Source: Manis javanica (Eukaryota; Chordata; Mammalia; Pholidota; Manidae). Taken from it: 64,000 nucleotides of DNA. Made by a program: the position numbers and the translations under genes. Below, in pieces: positions 32,566-46,203 of the stretch. The notes beneath the pieces are model-generated. The model worked only from the letters and a program-made list of their open reading frames with translations. It ran no database searches and had not been told where the DNA came from. The stretch is from NCBI RefSeq assembly GCF_040802235.1, contig NC_133156.1:109956173-110020172 (forward strand), read 5' to 3'. Positions within the stretch are counted from its first letter, which is position 1; the number at the start of each line of letters is the position of its first letter.

Positions 32566-34035
32566 CCCAAGGCCTTGCCATCCCAGTCTGCTCCTCACCA
32601 TCCTGTTTCCTTAGAACTATAGGGCTCCAGGGAACAGTGGAAAAAGCTGTGGTCTATATTCAGGCTCTTTTACTGGTGGAAATCTGGGTTGTCATGTTTG
32701 AAGTGACTGTAAGGTATGGGGATGGGAGCGTGCAGAGAGGCACCATGGGGCTTATTGCTTGTCTGGGGTTTCTGAGGCTCAAGGAGTAGAGATTCAAAGA
32801 TGAGATATCCTTCCATTAGAGCCTCTATTTCCTGCAGAGTTGGGGGAGCGGAAGGGTATGGCTAGAAGCATCTGAAAACTTATGGTTGGTGGCAGAACTT
32901 TTTCCAGGTTTTTCATGTAGGATTTCATGTATTCATTTATTCATTGATTTGTGAGATATTTACTACCTTCCTAATATGAGAAAATGCTAAACCAATGTTC
33001 TGTGAGGGGGTTGGGTGGATTCTAAGGTAAATCAGAGACCTCATCTTAAGGGAAGTGAGAGTCTAGTAAGGGAGGTAAGATAGAAATACCAATATCTAAA
33101 ACATAAGGTAGAAAATGCTAAATGAAAAAACTGGGTATTGCTAAAACACTATGGGATTCTGGAAGAGGAGGAAATTACCTCCAGCTGTAGGGATTAGGTG
33201 AGGAAGCATGGAAGAGAGGATTGCATTTGGATGTGCAGAGATTGGAAAGAGGGCAGAATGGTCCTCCTGATGAAGGAGGCTAGCGCGCAAATGCAGGGAG
33301 CTGGGAGATGGTTTGGGGCACAGCCAACAATTCAATCTGGCAGGATGGTGAGGCTACTGGTGAGATTAGGAGGGCTTCTTCTCGTCCACTCTCTGCACTT
33401 TCAAGTATAAGATATCATACGGACAGCATCAGGCCCAAGTCTGCCCTCAATTAGTACTATTAATAAGAAAGGAGGTAGGGACCAAAGTCACTCTGTTCTG
33501 GATTCTTTAAGATCCTGCCAAGGAGAGAAGTCTGCCAAAGACCAACTTGAAAGCCAGTGGTGTCCTGAGCACATTGTAACAACCATCCTGAAGAGGAGGG
33601 TGAACTAACTCTCAGCTCGGACACCACGGGCAAACTACGCTGCCTGCTCTTGCTGGATATTGAAGGCTCCTTGGTTTCCTAAACTGGTTCCTTAAGGTGG
33701 CTTCTTTTCATGAACACTAGAAAAATATGCCACTGTAAGTGACCTCTATCTTGGAGAAAGAGCTGAAGTGAAAGTGTTCATTTTTGGATCTAACATTGCC
33801 TGTGTTTTGGCATGAGGAAGACCTTGGGTGTGTGCAAGTTTAGAATAAGGTTGGAAGGAACATCACAGAGTTCCAGAATGGTTATTGCTAAAATATTTTC
33901 CCTGGCTCTAGATGCTAATTTCCAGAAACTAAGTATGTACAGCATGGCAGATGTTGAGGAAATTAATGTACCTCTTAAAAAAAATTCATCCATGTTGTTG
34001 CATGTAACAGTAGTTCATTCCTTTATTTTGTAAAT
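32564..34035. other. Intergenic, no gene
   Basis: Short frames only. An L2-like 'tcatttattcattgattt' phrase near 32930 is the sole repeat hint. Confidence 0.45.
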
Positions 34036-34039
34036 TTTA

Positions 34040-34810
34040 AAAAAATTCACAGGACATTTTTATTGTGGTAAAATATACATAGCATAATATTTACTATTAA
34101 AGCGATTTTTAAGTACATGGTGATACTGAGAACGTTCACATTTTTGTGCAATCATCACCAACAATCATCTTAAGAAAATTTTACATCTTCCCAAACTGAA
34201 ATACTCCATACCCATTAAAAAATAACCACTATTATTTTCTCCCCCAGCCCCTGGCAATCAACCATTCTACTTTCTGTGTTTATGAATTTGACTACTCTAG
34301 GGACCTCATACAAGTGGAATCACACAGTTTTTGTTCTTTTATGTCTGGCTTATTTCACTTACCATAATGTTTTCAAGGTTTATCCATGTTGTAACATGTG
34401 TCAGAATTTCCTTCCCTTTTAAGTCTGAATACTATTTCTTCATATGTGTGTACCATATTTTGTTTTTCTAGTCATCTATTGATGGACACTGGGGTTGCTT
34501 CCACCTTTTGGCTATTATAAATAATGCTGCTCTGACATGGGGGTACAAATATCTTTTTGAGTCCCTGCTTTCAATTCTTTTGTGTATTTTCCCAGAAGTA
34601 GAATTGCTGGATCATGTGGTAACTCTATTTTTAATTTTTTGAGAAATACTGTTTTCCATGGCAAATGCGTTTTATATGCTTACCAGCAATGCACAAGTGT
34701 ACCACTTCTCTACATCACTGTCAACACTTGTTATTTTCTGAATTTTTTTGATTACAGCTTTTCTAATGGGTGTGAAATGAATGAATGTCTTTTGAACAAT
34801 AATAATGTAC
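34040..34810 (-). mobile_element. Ancient L1 fragment, antisense
   Basis: The plus strand gives 'gtggtaaaatatacatagc', 'ccaaactgaaatactcc', 'gtggaatcacacag', 'gaatttccttcccttttaag' and 'gctattataaataatgctgc', the usual antisense L1 order. Confidence 0.85.
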
Positions 34811-35089
34811 TTAGCTTTCCACAGTATTGATTACAAAACAATTGAATACATCTCTTTTCGCAGGTACCTATTCTAAGTTTCATATGGATGTTACATTAAC
34901 TGACTTCTTTCTGGAACTTGGACAATTAAATCTGTATTTCTCAATACAAATAAGAAAGCAATGGCATAGTCATGTGATGAGGTATCATATAGCTATTGTG
35001 CCTGATGCTCTTGGCCCTGACCACACACCTTTTGGACTTATCATTCAACCAAAAATTAATAACTAAAAATGTTAACATTAATAATAACA

Positions 35090-35330
35090 ACAGCTTGAAT
35101 TTCTATAGAGTTTATTATATATTATTTTATATACTATAGAGTTTGCTATATATGTTCTAAGCATTTTGTATATGTTAACTCATTTAATCTTTAAAACAAT
35201 CCTGTAAGGTAGGGTCTGTTGTCATCCTGATTTATCAGAAGTTGAAACTGAGACACAGTGAGAGAGGCAACTGATCTAACGTGAAACACTGACTAATGTG
35301 TATATCCAGATTCAAAAGCAGGTGTAGAGG
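35090..35330 (-). repeat. MIR element, antisense
   Basis: 'ttctaagcattttgtatatg', 'ttaactcatttaatctttaa', 'gtaaggtagggtctgttgtc' and 'tgaaactgagacacagtgag' are reversed MIR landmarks. Confidence 0.8.
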
Positions 35331-35347
35331 CTGCCTGATGCACCTGA

Positions 35348-35487
35348 TGTGTGTGTGTGTGTTTACATGTAATTGTGTGTTTGTGTGTGAGCATGCACAT
35401 GTGTGCATGCTTGGATGTGTGTGCATGTGTATGGCCTTGGATTTATGTGTGTGTATAATTGTGTATCTATGTGTGCATGTGTGTATT
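35348..35487. repeat. TG-rich degenerate microsatellite
   Basis: Runs of TG mixed with GCATGTG variants. Frames on both strands here are repeat artefacts. Confidence 0.85.
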
Positions 35488-35489
35488 AA

Positions 35490-36990
35490 TATTAATCCAT
35501 ACCCTGGGTGGAGAGATCCTACTTGAGAAGTTAGCATATTGAAGGACTCTAATCAGTAGTCTTTACACAGAGGTGGTGCAATGAATGCTTCAAATATCAT
35601 TATCTAAATTTGTATTGAAGTGTTGTTTGGGTAACACAAGGGGTTATAGGAATATGTTTTCATTGATGAAAAGAGTTATGTTAAGACATGTGACTGCTTA
35701 GAAAGCTTTACAGGCCGACAACTTCTGCATGAATGGTATATAAGAATCAGAGGAGCCTCTTGCCTTTAAGGGCAGAACTTGAGGACTGAAACTGTTGGTA
35801 CTCTCATGTACCATTACCAGCAGGAGTTTATCCTAATAACTGCTGTCAAAAAATTGAATGTTTGTCTAAGAGGGAATCTTTCATGCAGTGTGCTTGTTTG
35901 AATTTCTAAAGGATAGCTAGGAATTTCCTGGACCTCCATGATATATTGCTTCAGTATTTTTATTCCTGCTTGCTGAAAAGGATTTGTACTAGTGGCAGAA
36001 TTGTGTCTCAGTTTGGCTTTTAGTGTAACACAATCTGAGGACGTTGTGGGGAAGAAGAAGACATGCAGGCCCCACCTACTTCTAAACTAGAGGCTGCAAA
36101 TCTTCACCAGTTAGAAACCTGAGGTTGGTGGAGTGGACAAATTGGCTTAAGTAAGTCTGCAACATTTTCTCATCTCCACTCTAGGCCTTATCTACAATTT
36201 CTCATTTCCTTTTCTTGGATCTTCCATTCCCAAGATGGTTGACAGTGGGAACGGCCACTCTTTTTGGGGAAAATTTCATGCCTATCCATTGTGGGTAGTC
36301 TTACCTTTAGGCCCCCAAGAGCACTTTGATTAGCTTATAAGATGCCTTCATAAGCCAGTTCATCTTTCCAAGACTAGATTATTTCTTCTTAAATAACGGC
36401 ACAAGTAAGACAACAGTGGTGTCCAGGCTGAGCTTCCTCCAGACTAGTCCACTTCCTGTTCCAGTTATGATGATGATTCACATCTTGACTCCTAGTTTCC
36501 TGTGAGAAACTCATATGAGAACATATACCTCCTTCCAAAATAAAAAGTGAATTTCAGGCACTACATTCTTGCTTGGGAATAAAATTTTATAAAGCAGTGG
36601 TTGTCAGCTGGCTACACATAGGCTGTATTCTCACCACTGTTACATTTAGTTTATCTCATGGAATGGACCAACACATTATTTTAACTTAAATTAGTTTCAA
36701 TATTTTAAAATAGGGAAATTATGCATAAAAATCAGATATTTGATTTCTCTTAAGAAATCAGAATACCTGGTAACATTAGGCCTGCAATCTCACTCAACAA
36801 CAATCCATAAGAACTAAGTAGCAGCCGCCTCCTTTAGATGGAACAACCAATTTCCAGGTTTCCCCAGTCCCCACCTATTGGCCTATTGGCCCCCAATAAT
36901 AAGAGCAAGTGCTAACTACTATTTACTATTATGCTTTTGCTGTTTTTTTTAAATAGTAGAATTAAGAGGAAATGTGTCCTGTACTTATGT
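35490..36990. other. Intergenic, no gene
   Basis: No recognisable gene or repeat. Confidence 0.45.
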
Positions 36991-36999
36991 CTATACTGC

Positions 37000-38110
37000 A
37001 AGTTGGAACCAAAGGAAATCTTGAGAAGTCCATCTAAACCCAAAGTGTCCAGGTTTCAGTCTGAAATCACTAATTATGCTAAAAACTAGGAAGATCTCAA
37101 ATTGAATGAGAAAAGACAAAAATGCCAACTTTAAGATGATACAGATTCTACAATTATCTGACAAAAAATTTAAAGCAACCATCATAAAATGCTTTAATAA
37201 ACTCTTACAAATATGCTTGACACAAATTAATAAGTAGAAAATCTCAGGAGCAAAATAGAAGATATAAAGAACCAAATGGAGATTTTAGAACTGAAAAATC
37301 CAACAGGCAAAATAAAAATCTCAAAGAATGGACTCAACATCAGAGTGGAGGAGACAGAGGAAGAATCAGTGACGTGAAATATAGAGCACTGGCAATTGTC
37401 CAATATAAACAACAGAGAGAAAACAGACTGGAAGAAAAGATAAAGAACAGAGCCTGAGGAAGCTGTAGAACTATGACAAGATCCACCATTCATGCCCTGG
37501 GAGTTCCAGAAGGAGGGAGGAACAAGAGTGGGCCTGAAGAAGTGCTCAAGGAAATAATGGTTGAATACTTCCCAAATTCAGCAAAAGACATAGATCTACA
37601 GATTCAAGAAGCTGAGTAAATCCCAAAGAAGATGAATTCAAAGAAATACACATGAAGACACATCATAGATTTCTAAAACTGAAAAGAGCAAAAACCTTGA
37701 CAGCAGTGAGAGGAAAGTGATACCCTTCCTTTAGGGGAAAAACAATTCAAATGATAGATGATTTCTTAGAACCATAGATGCCAGAAAGAAGTGGTATATT
37801 TTTCAAGTGCTGAAAGAAAAAAACCCTGTCAACCCAGGATCCCATATCTGGTGAAAATATCTGTCAAGAATGGAGGAAATCAAGAAATTTTCAGGTAAAA
37901 GAAAACTAAGAGAGTTTGTTCTCAGCTGACCTACCCTGAAAGAATGGTTAAAGAAAGTTCTTTAAACAGGAAAGAAAAGCTAAAGAAGGAATCTTGGATC
38001 ATCAAAAAGAAAGAAAGAATATAGTAAGCAAAAATATGGGTAAATACAATATACTTTCCTTCTCTTGAGTCTTCTGAATTATGAGCTTGGACATTCAACT
38101 ACAAATATTC
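37000..38110 (+). mobile_element. Ancient L1 5'/ORF1-region fragment (HAL1-like), sense
   Basis: The sense strand carries 'gactcaacatcagagtgg', 'ggaagctgtagaactatgac', 'gaaataatggttgaatact', 'ctacagattcaagaagctg', 'gggaaaaacaattcaaatg' and 'tcaagtgctgaaagaaa', the order of an old L1 ORF1-type region. Frames are broken. Confidence 0.7.
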
Positions 38111-38114
38111 TATC

Positions 38115-38870
38115 TGTTGTCGTAAATTAGAGGTATAGCCTAAAGCTCTGGCAAAACATTCTGTAGATTCTGTTTTGCTTTGTTTTCCCATCAAAGCTTG
38201 GGTAGTAAACTTGTTCTAATAGGAGCAGAGTTTGTGGTTTTGCCTTAGGGTCGCAAGTTCATCAAACAGCCCACAGCAGGAGACAGCCAGACCAGGAGTG
38301 TCCTCAGCAGCAGTGTTGACTGGTATCAGAGGGTCAAATCCTCGATTATAGCTGCTGCTTCTGTGGCCTGTCAGATGAACGTGCTGTTCCAGCCAAGCCT
38401 ATCAATTTCAGGCCCACTTCCTTTATATGAGGGCCTCCCACTTGGAATAGATTAAGTTTGGAGCCCTGGTTTAAGGTCTTCCTTCCAACCTTAGTATCTT
38501 TAGTTTCTTCCTTGCTTGCTTTTTTGTTTTATCATTTTTTCACTTGTAGGGCAGCAGTGGCGTAACTAAACTTCACGGGAAGCTGTTTGGGGCTTTAACT
38601 TGCTGGCAGACATGAACGGACCATGAATTGGCTGAGACAAGGGCAGCCATCCTTTCTGGGATGTGATTGTCACAGTGCCTGTGGAACCTGGAATTGACAC
38701 ACTGTTGACTGGAATGTGCTTTGGCTGGGTGAGCCGAGTGATCTGTAACAGCCAAGAGTGGGAAGAGTTCCAGTTCCACCCCATCTGAAGGGCAGGTGTG
38801 CAGGGCCACCCACGTGGTGCGGCCTGCATGGATTTTGCTGAAGGAAAACCAGGGCACTGGCCTTTGTGAC
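38115..38870. other. Intergenic, no gene
   Basis: Several overlapping short minus-strand frames (38566-38909) show no family likeness or splice context. Confidence 0.4.
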
Positions 38871-38879
38871 AAAGGCTTT

Positions 38880-39290
38880 CATGCTTTCACATCCACTTTC
38901 CACTCTCATCTCCTACTACTCTTTTCTCTTATCCCACACTTCTCCCACACAGAACTACTTGCTGTTCCCTCCTCTGTCTTGCCTCTGTGCCTATGCTCAT
39001 GCTGTTCCTTTTGTCTACAATGACATTTCTTTTATTCACCTGGAAAAGTCCCACTCGTTATTTAATCCAGTTCAATAGCTGCTTCTTCTGTGGAGCCTCT
39101 GCTAAATGTACTCCACCCCATTCCAGTGACTTGCCTTCTGCCGGGTCTCCTGTAGCACTTCGTACAAGGCCCTATTGCAGCCTGTACCACTTTGTGTTAT
39201 CTCCTGTACTGCACTGTGAAAGTGAGGTCTTGTTCATCCTTGAACTTCCAGGGACTGATTTAGTGTGGGGCATGTGGTAAGATTTCACTG
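38880..39290 (+). repeat. L2-like ancient LINE fragment
   Basis: 'acttgctgttccctcctct', 'tttattcacctggaaaagtc' and 'tccagttcaatagctgcttc' resemble the L2 3' region in sense. Confidence 0.55.
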
Positions 39291-39374
39291 AATTCTCACT
39301 GAATTAACAAAGAAATGGAGGAGGATATGCTCAATGCCTAACATACCAATGTTAGAAAAGGGAGCTTAAAAAAA

Positions 39375-40080
39375 TTCACTGGTAGACTTCTACTTCTGGG
39401 AAGATGGAGCAGATATACTTTCCCTATTCATTTTGTGGATATTACATAAAGAACAAACATAAGAAGACTGAAAGTTGGAGAGAAGAAGACAGCCTGGTTA
39501 GGACTTAGGGACCTAAGGAGCGCAGTGGTGAGTTTTTTAGGTTTTCTTTCTGCTTTTCATATCCCAGACTTTAGCTGAATAAGCTGGCAACCTGGAGACA
39601 TCCTTGTGAGCAGACAAAGAAAAACCCCAGCAGAAGCCTGCTCTCTCTAGTCAAAGGGTCAGGAAAGGAGCAGCTTAGAATGAGAGAAAACTTAGACAAT
39701 AATCACGCTGCTCCAGCCAACCACAAAAAATTGTCCCTCCACCCCCAATGCCAGCAAAACCCCTGTGGGGATCTTAGACTTCTACTCAGAGTGTAATGAG
39801 TTTCCCCCTATCCTCCTCACTGGGGTGGTGCCAGAGAAAGCTGAGCAGGGAGCTGGGACGCCATCCTCGCGGAGAGGTAGTGAGTGGCCCATGTGGAGTC
39901 AGTGGAGGGCATGTGGCGAGGCACTCCTTACCCTTCCAGTTAGACAAACCAGGGGAGGCCAAGTGGGAACCAGGACTATCCTGCTCCTCCCAGCATCATG
40001 TTCTCTTCTCTTAGGCATCATGGAAGCTCTATGGGGAAACTGTGCTTCTGCCTCCTCCTGCCCTTTATGAGGTGAAATCA
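39375..40080 (+). repeat. Possible ancient L1 5' UTR
   Basis: 'cttctgggaagatggagca' and 'ggatattacataaagaac', followed by GC-richer text, resemble old L1 5' UTRs. Low confidence. Confidence 0.3.
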
Positions 40081-40954
40081 CCATTTCTATGGTTGGAGCA
40101 GCATTAGAGGAGGCAGATAAATTGAAGGTTAAAATCAGGTTTGTTACCGAGTTCAAACCTGTTAAAACCCTGGATTCATTCACTTATGCAGCAAATGTTA
40201 GTTGAGTATCTACTATGTGTCAGGCTCTGTGCAGCACTGAAGACAGAACTAAGAACCAGGCAGACATAGAGATCACAAAGAGACGTAGACGCTCACAAAG
40301 AACTCACTAGCAGGGGAACATAGACTTCGCAGAAACAATTCTAGCACAATGAAATAATTAAAGTACTACTAAGTAGTACAGACTATGATGAGGGAATCAC
40401 ATTGACATTAACCTCTTGGTGGTGCCTGCATGTAACTTATGGGTAAAAACGTGTCTAGGAGGCAGTCCCTGTTCTTTTTCACACTGGTTGGTCAAAAATT
40501 GGTCCAGAAAGGAAACCCAAGAGACTGTGATTGACTGAGAGTATCTTTTGAAAAAGATATCCTCAAAATGTATTAGCTAGGAGAAATTTTCAGATTTGTA
40601 ATACATTAAGCTACCTAGCTAATAGATAAATGAGTCTTTCCGTTTACAAAATATTCTCTAACCTGGAGGATTTGCACTAACCTCACCAAAATTTTCCAGT
40701 TTTCATTCTTGTAATGAACTGGTGTATTTGTAGATTGTATACATGAATGATTAAGTCCTTTACACAGCAAACATTTGTTGGGCATCTACTATGTGTTAGA
40801 CTCTGTTCTGGGCCTTAGGAACACAAAGCTGAGAAAGATTAAAAAAGGGTTGAGAATAGAGGCACAGAGCATTTCTCTCTCCACGCTTTATGTGTGAAAT
40901 TTATTTAAAAAAAAAAACAACCCAGGAAAATGAGACATCTTACGGATTGTAGCA

Positions 40955-41110
40955 TTTTTTGGAATTGAAAAAGACTGGAAATAATCCAAATGTCCATCAC
41001 TAGAAGACTGGTAGAAGAAATTATAAGTACGTCCATACACAGTGTACCATGTAACTGTAAAAGAAATGAAGAACATGTCTGTATATTGTTATGAGTTACC
41101 TTTAGAATGC
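40955..41110 (+). mobile_element. Ancient L1 ORF2 3' fragment, sense
   Basis: 'gactggaaataatccaaatg' and 'tccatcactagaagactgg' are sense L1 ORF2-end phrases. Confidence 0.65.
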
Positions 41111-41369
41111 AGTGTTAAGTTAAAAAAAATAAGGAGAGTAAAGTATGTCATCATATAAAAGAAACAGAAGGATAAATTAAAAACAAGTGTTGACAACATT
41201 TAAAAAATGAAAGGATAAATTAAAATCAAATTTTAATAATAGCATAGTGATCAGAAAGGGGAGGAATAAGACTGATCAAAGCTGCACTTCTCTGGATATT
41301 TCCTGTTTTGTAGATCTGACTTTGAAACCACATAAATGTTTCACATGATTGCAAAACAAAATTCACTTT

Positions 41370-42100
41370 AAAAACTAATTCCTCCAAAATGAAAGCAATA
41401 AGAAACAAATAAACCTAACTGTGTATCAAGTTGATTGCATAACCATACAAATAAAACTCTTTTAAGTGACTGTATAATACAGGATTTTGTCTGTAAATCC
41501 TAGTGGGATGTACTGTAAAGGAAAACTAAATCCCAGCAAAACAAATAACTAAACAAACAAACCTCCACAAACAATAAAAAACCCTTAAATTGTCTTCAAT
41601 AATCATATTTTTGGTGGTAGTATTGATAGGTGTGTTGGGACATTATGTGTGTATTTTGGGAAAAAGCAAATGAATAATTGTGTTTTTTATCATTGAGAGT
41701 TGGGATTTCAATAGGACAAAAAGGAGCTATGAATGAATGCAAGAATGAAGTTAAGTAACATCCTATGGACCTAATGTCAGTACTGAGTTTGTTTTTCTTA
41801 AAACAAACTCCTTTCCTAGCTGTGTCCACTGAAAAGGCCTAGAAACAATCACTAATCCAATAGTCTGGAGCCCTCTAATGAAATAATGGATCTAGGCAAT
41901 GATCAATAGCTGCTAATACAATAAGAGAGACAGACAGATTTGTGTTCCTAACAGAAATACAAATTGAATCTCAATATGATCAGGCCCCTAGATCTCACCA
42001 CTGATTCACAGAAAATAGAATGGAGACAGGAACCAGTTAAAAGGCACTGTGGAGATGCAATAAAAAAAGCTACCCTGGGAAACTCTACAGGAAACATGGT
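41370..42100. other. Intergenic, no gene
   Basis: AT-rich sequence without identifiable elements. Confidence 0.4.
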
Positions 42101-42104
42101 CCAG

Positions 42105-42590
42105 TTTTTTCAACAACTAAATTATAACAGAAAAAGTGATAGTGAGAAAAGCTATACATTTAAAGACACTGAGGTGACATGTTAATCAATTTCAATACCT
42201 GGACTATGGATAAATTACTTATTTAAAAAAACTAGACAATTGGAGAAACTTCAACATTGACTGGATATTGTTTAATATTGAAGAACTAATGTTATTTAGA
42301 AAAATGCTAATTAAAAAACCCATAATAATGGTTATGCTTTAAATGAGAGTCCTTGTCTTTCAGAGATATGGAATGCAATATTTAAGGTGGAATGATATAG
42401 ATGGGGAATGTCTTCAAAATAATCCAGAGTTGGGGGGACCAGATGGGGTAGACATGAAACAGTATTAGCCATGCACTGAAAACTGTTGGAGCTGTGTGAT
42501 GGGTTCATTAGGACTCATCATGGTATTCTCCCTACTTTTGCATATGTTTGAAAATTTTAATAATAAAAGGTTAATTACAGAAAGAAGGAG
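42105..42590 (+). mobile_element. Ancient L1 3' end, sense
   Basis: 'gatgggttcattagg', 'ctacttttgcatatgtttg' and 'attttaataataaaaggtta' give the old L1M 3' terminus with its poly(A) signal. Confidence 0.6.
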
Positions 42591-43499
42591 CCTACTTGAT
42601 ATGAGGTTTACTCTTTGAGTTTTTAGGTTTGGTCTGACCATGCTTAGGACCTGTCATCTTGTTCCCCTCTCCTTAGATACCCACAAATATTATAAAAAGA
42701 AAAAGGATTTTGCTGAGATACTTTTTCCATATGCTCCCCTAATGTAAGAAAAATCGGGGGCTGCCAAACCTGTGAAACTGAGACTAGGGTGAGGATCCTT
42801 GTGTGGTTGCTGGCTCACTCTTTAGGGTTCTGCTTCTTCCATCTGGTCTCTGATACTGATACCCAACAGCCATCTGTGGCTATGGCTTGGAAATGATGTG
42901 GCATCCGAAAAGGAGGGAACTCCAACAGCAGGGCTATGTCAATTTCTTAAAAATGAAGAACATAAAATATTGCCTCCATGTAGTAAGTGGAATAATAATT
43001 GAAAGACATTTTGAATCCAGGATCATGGACTGTTAGGAACCTAATAGCTTGTCTAGTCCAAGTCATTTGTGGCAGATGAAGAAATGGAAACTCAGAGAGA
43101 TGAAGTGACTTGCAAGTCAAGACTGCAGAGTTCATGGAAGAGTGGGATCAGTCTATATTTCACCAACTTCCAAACTTTAGTGCTCTTTCAGTGCAATCCA
43201 CACTGCATATGGATTGAGTGGGACCTTGATGGTTTCTTTGGTCTTGGTATGAACTCCCTATAATCAATACCACTAACTCTCTGGAGCAATGTGCTACTGC
43301 AGTGTGGAATTTTCAGTTATTCCAGCATATGGGGAAAGAGGCTAGTGAAGTGTGTGGGGGTCAGGAGAGGATGGTGTGACTTTAAAATAGCAAAGTTGAT
43401 TGAAGCAAACTCCTGAGGGAAATTTGAGGCTCATGCTTGGTAGTAAAGAAAGCTGCATATCAGAATATGAGTCTGTGCTTACCAGATCCCAGGGAGGAG

Positions 43500-43700
43500 T
43501 TTATAGGACAAGTGGGCTCTGGAGTCAGATTATCTGAGTTTGAATCCATGCTCTACCACTTTTTATCACAAGTTATCAAGCTCTGTGCTTTATCTGTAAA
43601 ATGAGGATAATTATAGCACCTATATCAATGTGTCATTGTGAAGACTGAGTAAATACAAGTAAAATTCTTAGACCAATGCTTGGCACCATTCACTGTTGGC
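43500..43700 (+). repeat. MIR element
   Basis: 'gggctctggagtcagatta', 'tttgaatccatgctctacca' and 'tgtaaaatgaggataatta' in MIR order. Confidence 0.8.
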
Positions 43701-43824
43701 TGTCACCTAAGAGGAAAAAGGGGATGCAAGTAGTAGATACTACTGCAGTGTAGGGTAGACATACTCTTGGCCTCCAATATATTTTTCTTTTCTTTTTTTT
43801 AAAGTGTCTAGCTAATGCTTTTTA

Positions 43825-44015
43825 TTTATTTATTTATTTTAAAAATTAAGGTATCATTGATATACAGTCTTATGAAGGTTTCACTTGAGCAACATTGTGG
43901 TTTCAACATTCACCCACGGTATCAAGTTCCCCCCACCACACACCATTGCAATCAGCATAGTAAGACTCTGTAGAGTCATTATTTGTCTTCCCCATGACCT
44001 ACCTATTTTGTGAGT
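43825..44015 (-). mobile_element. Lineage-specific L1 3' end, antisense
   Basis: A T/A-rich tail ('tttatttatttatttatttt') then 'ggtatcattgatatacag', 'ttatgaaggtttcac' and 'aatcagcatagtaagac' resemble the 3' region of the young L1 at 61100-61250. Confidence 0.65.
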
Positions 44016-45517
44016 GTTGGCCTCCAAAATTTCTATGGCAGTCTCCCTGGGGTAACTAAGGAATTGGTGAACAGAATTAATAGAATCACAGAACCCTCCT
44101 GAGGCAAGCAAGCCACATAGAATGACATGTGGGAAAGGAAAAATGTCATAAAACCATTTCTTTTTAGAGCTCAAGACCTCAGTCTTCTTTGACAGCCAGT
44201 TTCTTAATAAAATCAGGAAACTGAAGTTTGGGCCAGTGGCAAGTCACCTGACATCTCCTGCATCAATACCACTATCAACAAAATATGCAGATTATATCCA
44301 TCCTCAGACTTACTGACCCAGATGGCATTCTAATGAACACATCAAGTTCTTCAGACTCCTTTGGAAGTGCAGATTTTTGAGAAGTTGGAAAATATTAACA
44401 TTTCTAAATCCTTTAAGTATACTATGAACTGAAGAGAATATGCATCATATGAAAATTATGAAATAATTCACCACTTAGAGTTTAATATTGCTAAAAGTTG
44501 ACTAAACTACTGTAGTATTTAGATAATGATGATGAGGAAAAACAAGTAGCTTTGAAAGTAATCTCTTTCAGACCAGACATACTAATTATTTTCATAACTT
44601 TTTTCCTCCTCCTTCTTACAAAGCAATGGCAATGCTTACAAGTCTTATATAAAGGATGGCTCATTGAAACCTTCAAATAAATAATAATACTCAATGTTTA
44701 TGGAGTGTTTTTTTCACCATGGGGCTCCAAGAACTATCAAATAATCATGGGACTTTGTAGGTCAGCTTGCTTTACCCCCAACACCATCTCACCCTCTGCC
44801 TTTATGAAGAATTTTTTAAGGCAATTTAAAGCGTATAATCATTATATCCTTAAATGGTTCCTGAAGTAAAGATTAATTCATCATTTATTCTTTCAATCAA
44901 TCATTCATCAATATAATAAACTCTTCCATTCATCCATCCCTTCATCTGCCCACTCATTCATCTGGTTACAAAAGTTATTAAGCAGCCCTGTGAGATCCTG
45001 TGCTCGGTTCTGGTTATACTGCAGTGATGAAAACAGATGTGGATCCCAGCTCTCATGGAGCTAGCAGTACGGTGAATTCTGGGGCATACATTCTAATCAG
45101 ATTTCTATGATTATGCTATTTCTATCAAAAATGTTTTTGAAATACGTTTTTCCTAATTAAGAGTCAGTTAATTTAAGGTATAATACTCTTAACTACACAG
45201 GTGTAAAAGTAAGAACACTTGGAAAGAGAACTGAGGCCTGTGTAAATACAGGTGGGTTCAAGAAACCCAGCCTGCAGTCTGTGCAGGTTAATGTGCTTAG
45301 ATCGCGCATGAGTGGTGCCAGCCCCCAGCATGGCAGAGCAGTGCAGTGGCCCATGGAAACCAACATATTAGCCCACTTCCATATTAGTGTTGTTTTGTTG
45401 ATTTGCTTTTTGGAAAAAAAAATGATTGTGAGAACAGAGGCTACAGGCAGGGCAAAACTGAGGATGGGTATATCCTCGAATTCCCAGGGCAAGTCAGGCT
45501 TCACAAATTCTTCTGTT
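44016..45517. other. Intergenic left flank of ERV-2, no gene
   Basis: Only L2/MIR-like scraps (CATT/CATC repeats near 44880-44960). No gene. Confidence 0.45.
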
Positions 45518-45523
45518 CCCTGG

Positions 45524-45857
45524 TGTCGCGTGCCCCGTCCTCGCCGGCAAGAACAGCACGCAACAACAGCAGGATTCTTCTGCAGAAAGCTTTATTCTTC
45601 AGCTCTTTGTGAAACAAATGAGTTGGGCAGGACCCAGAGGGGAAGGAGAGGCTTGCTTATATAGTTCTCATGCTCTGACCTGGTTGGTGCGGCTCCATAT
45701 GCCTTATTAGCATAACAATTTGGTGGATCTCATTGGTCCTTATGCCAAGGCGCAATTAGCATGTAGTTTAGTGGTGTGGGATGATTTGTCATTAGGAAGT
45801 TCGGGGCCTTCCGGCTGCCCTGCATTGGGCGCTATTTTCTGAGCGCGGCTGCCAACA
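45524..45857 (-). repeat. ERV-2 3' LTR
   Basis: 334 bp, TG...CA ends, with TATATAA (minus strand, 45657-45663) and AATAAA (minus strand, 45591-45596). It differs from the 5' LTR only at one CpG near its U3 end. Confidence 0.96.
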
Positions 45858-45873
45858 TCTCCCCCTTTTTTGT
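45858..45873 (-). promoter_or_regulatory. ERV-2 polypurine tract
   Basis: On the minus strand a purine run AAAAAAGGGGGAGA abuts the 3' LTR, the expected plus-strand primer. Confidence 0.85.
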
Positions 45874-46203
45874 CTAACAGAAGCTCAAGGCGGAACTTGC
45901 CAGCAGAGGCGGAGACAGAGGCCTGACCTCCATCATACTTCCTGATGCCCCCTTTTTGGAGAGGGGTTCTGGGCATCTACCCCTATGCAGTCAGGCATGC
46001 CTCTCAGAGGGGTCCAAGACCTCTTGCAGTGCTTTGCCTCGCATCCTCTGGCTGGCGTTGGGACCGCTTGGTACAAAGGGTTTGGACCTTTTTTCTCAAC
46101 CCTCTTGCACCATGAGCTTCTTAGAGAAAGCTGTGATTAAGCAATGAGGTACTCGGGCCTGGTGCAGTGCCACATGGGCTCAGGGTGCAAGAGCTACCTC
46201 AAG

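Noticed and set aside
38566-38909. Three overlapping minus-strand frames of 79-99 codons
   Set aside because: No homology I can recognise, no splice context; chance frames in GC-richer intergenic DNA.
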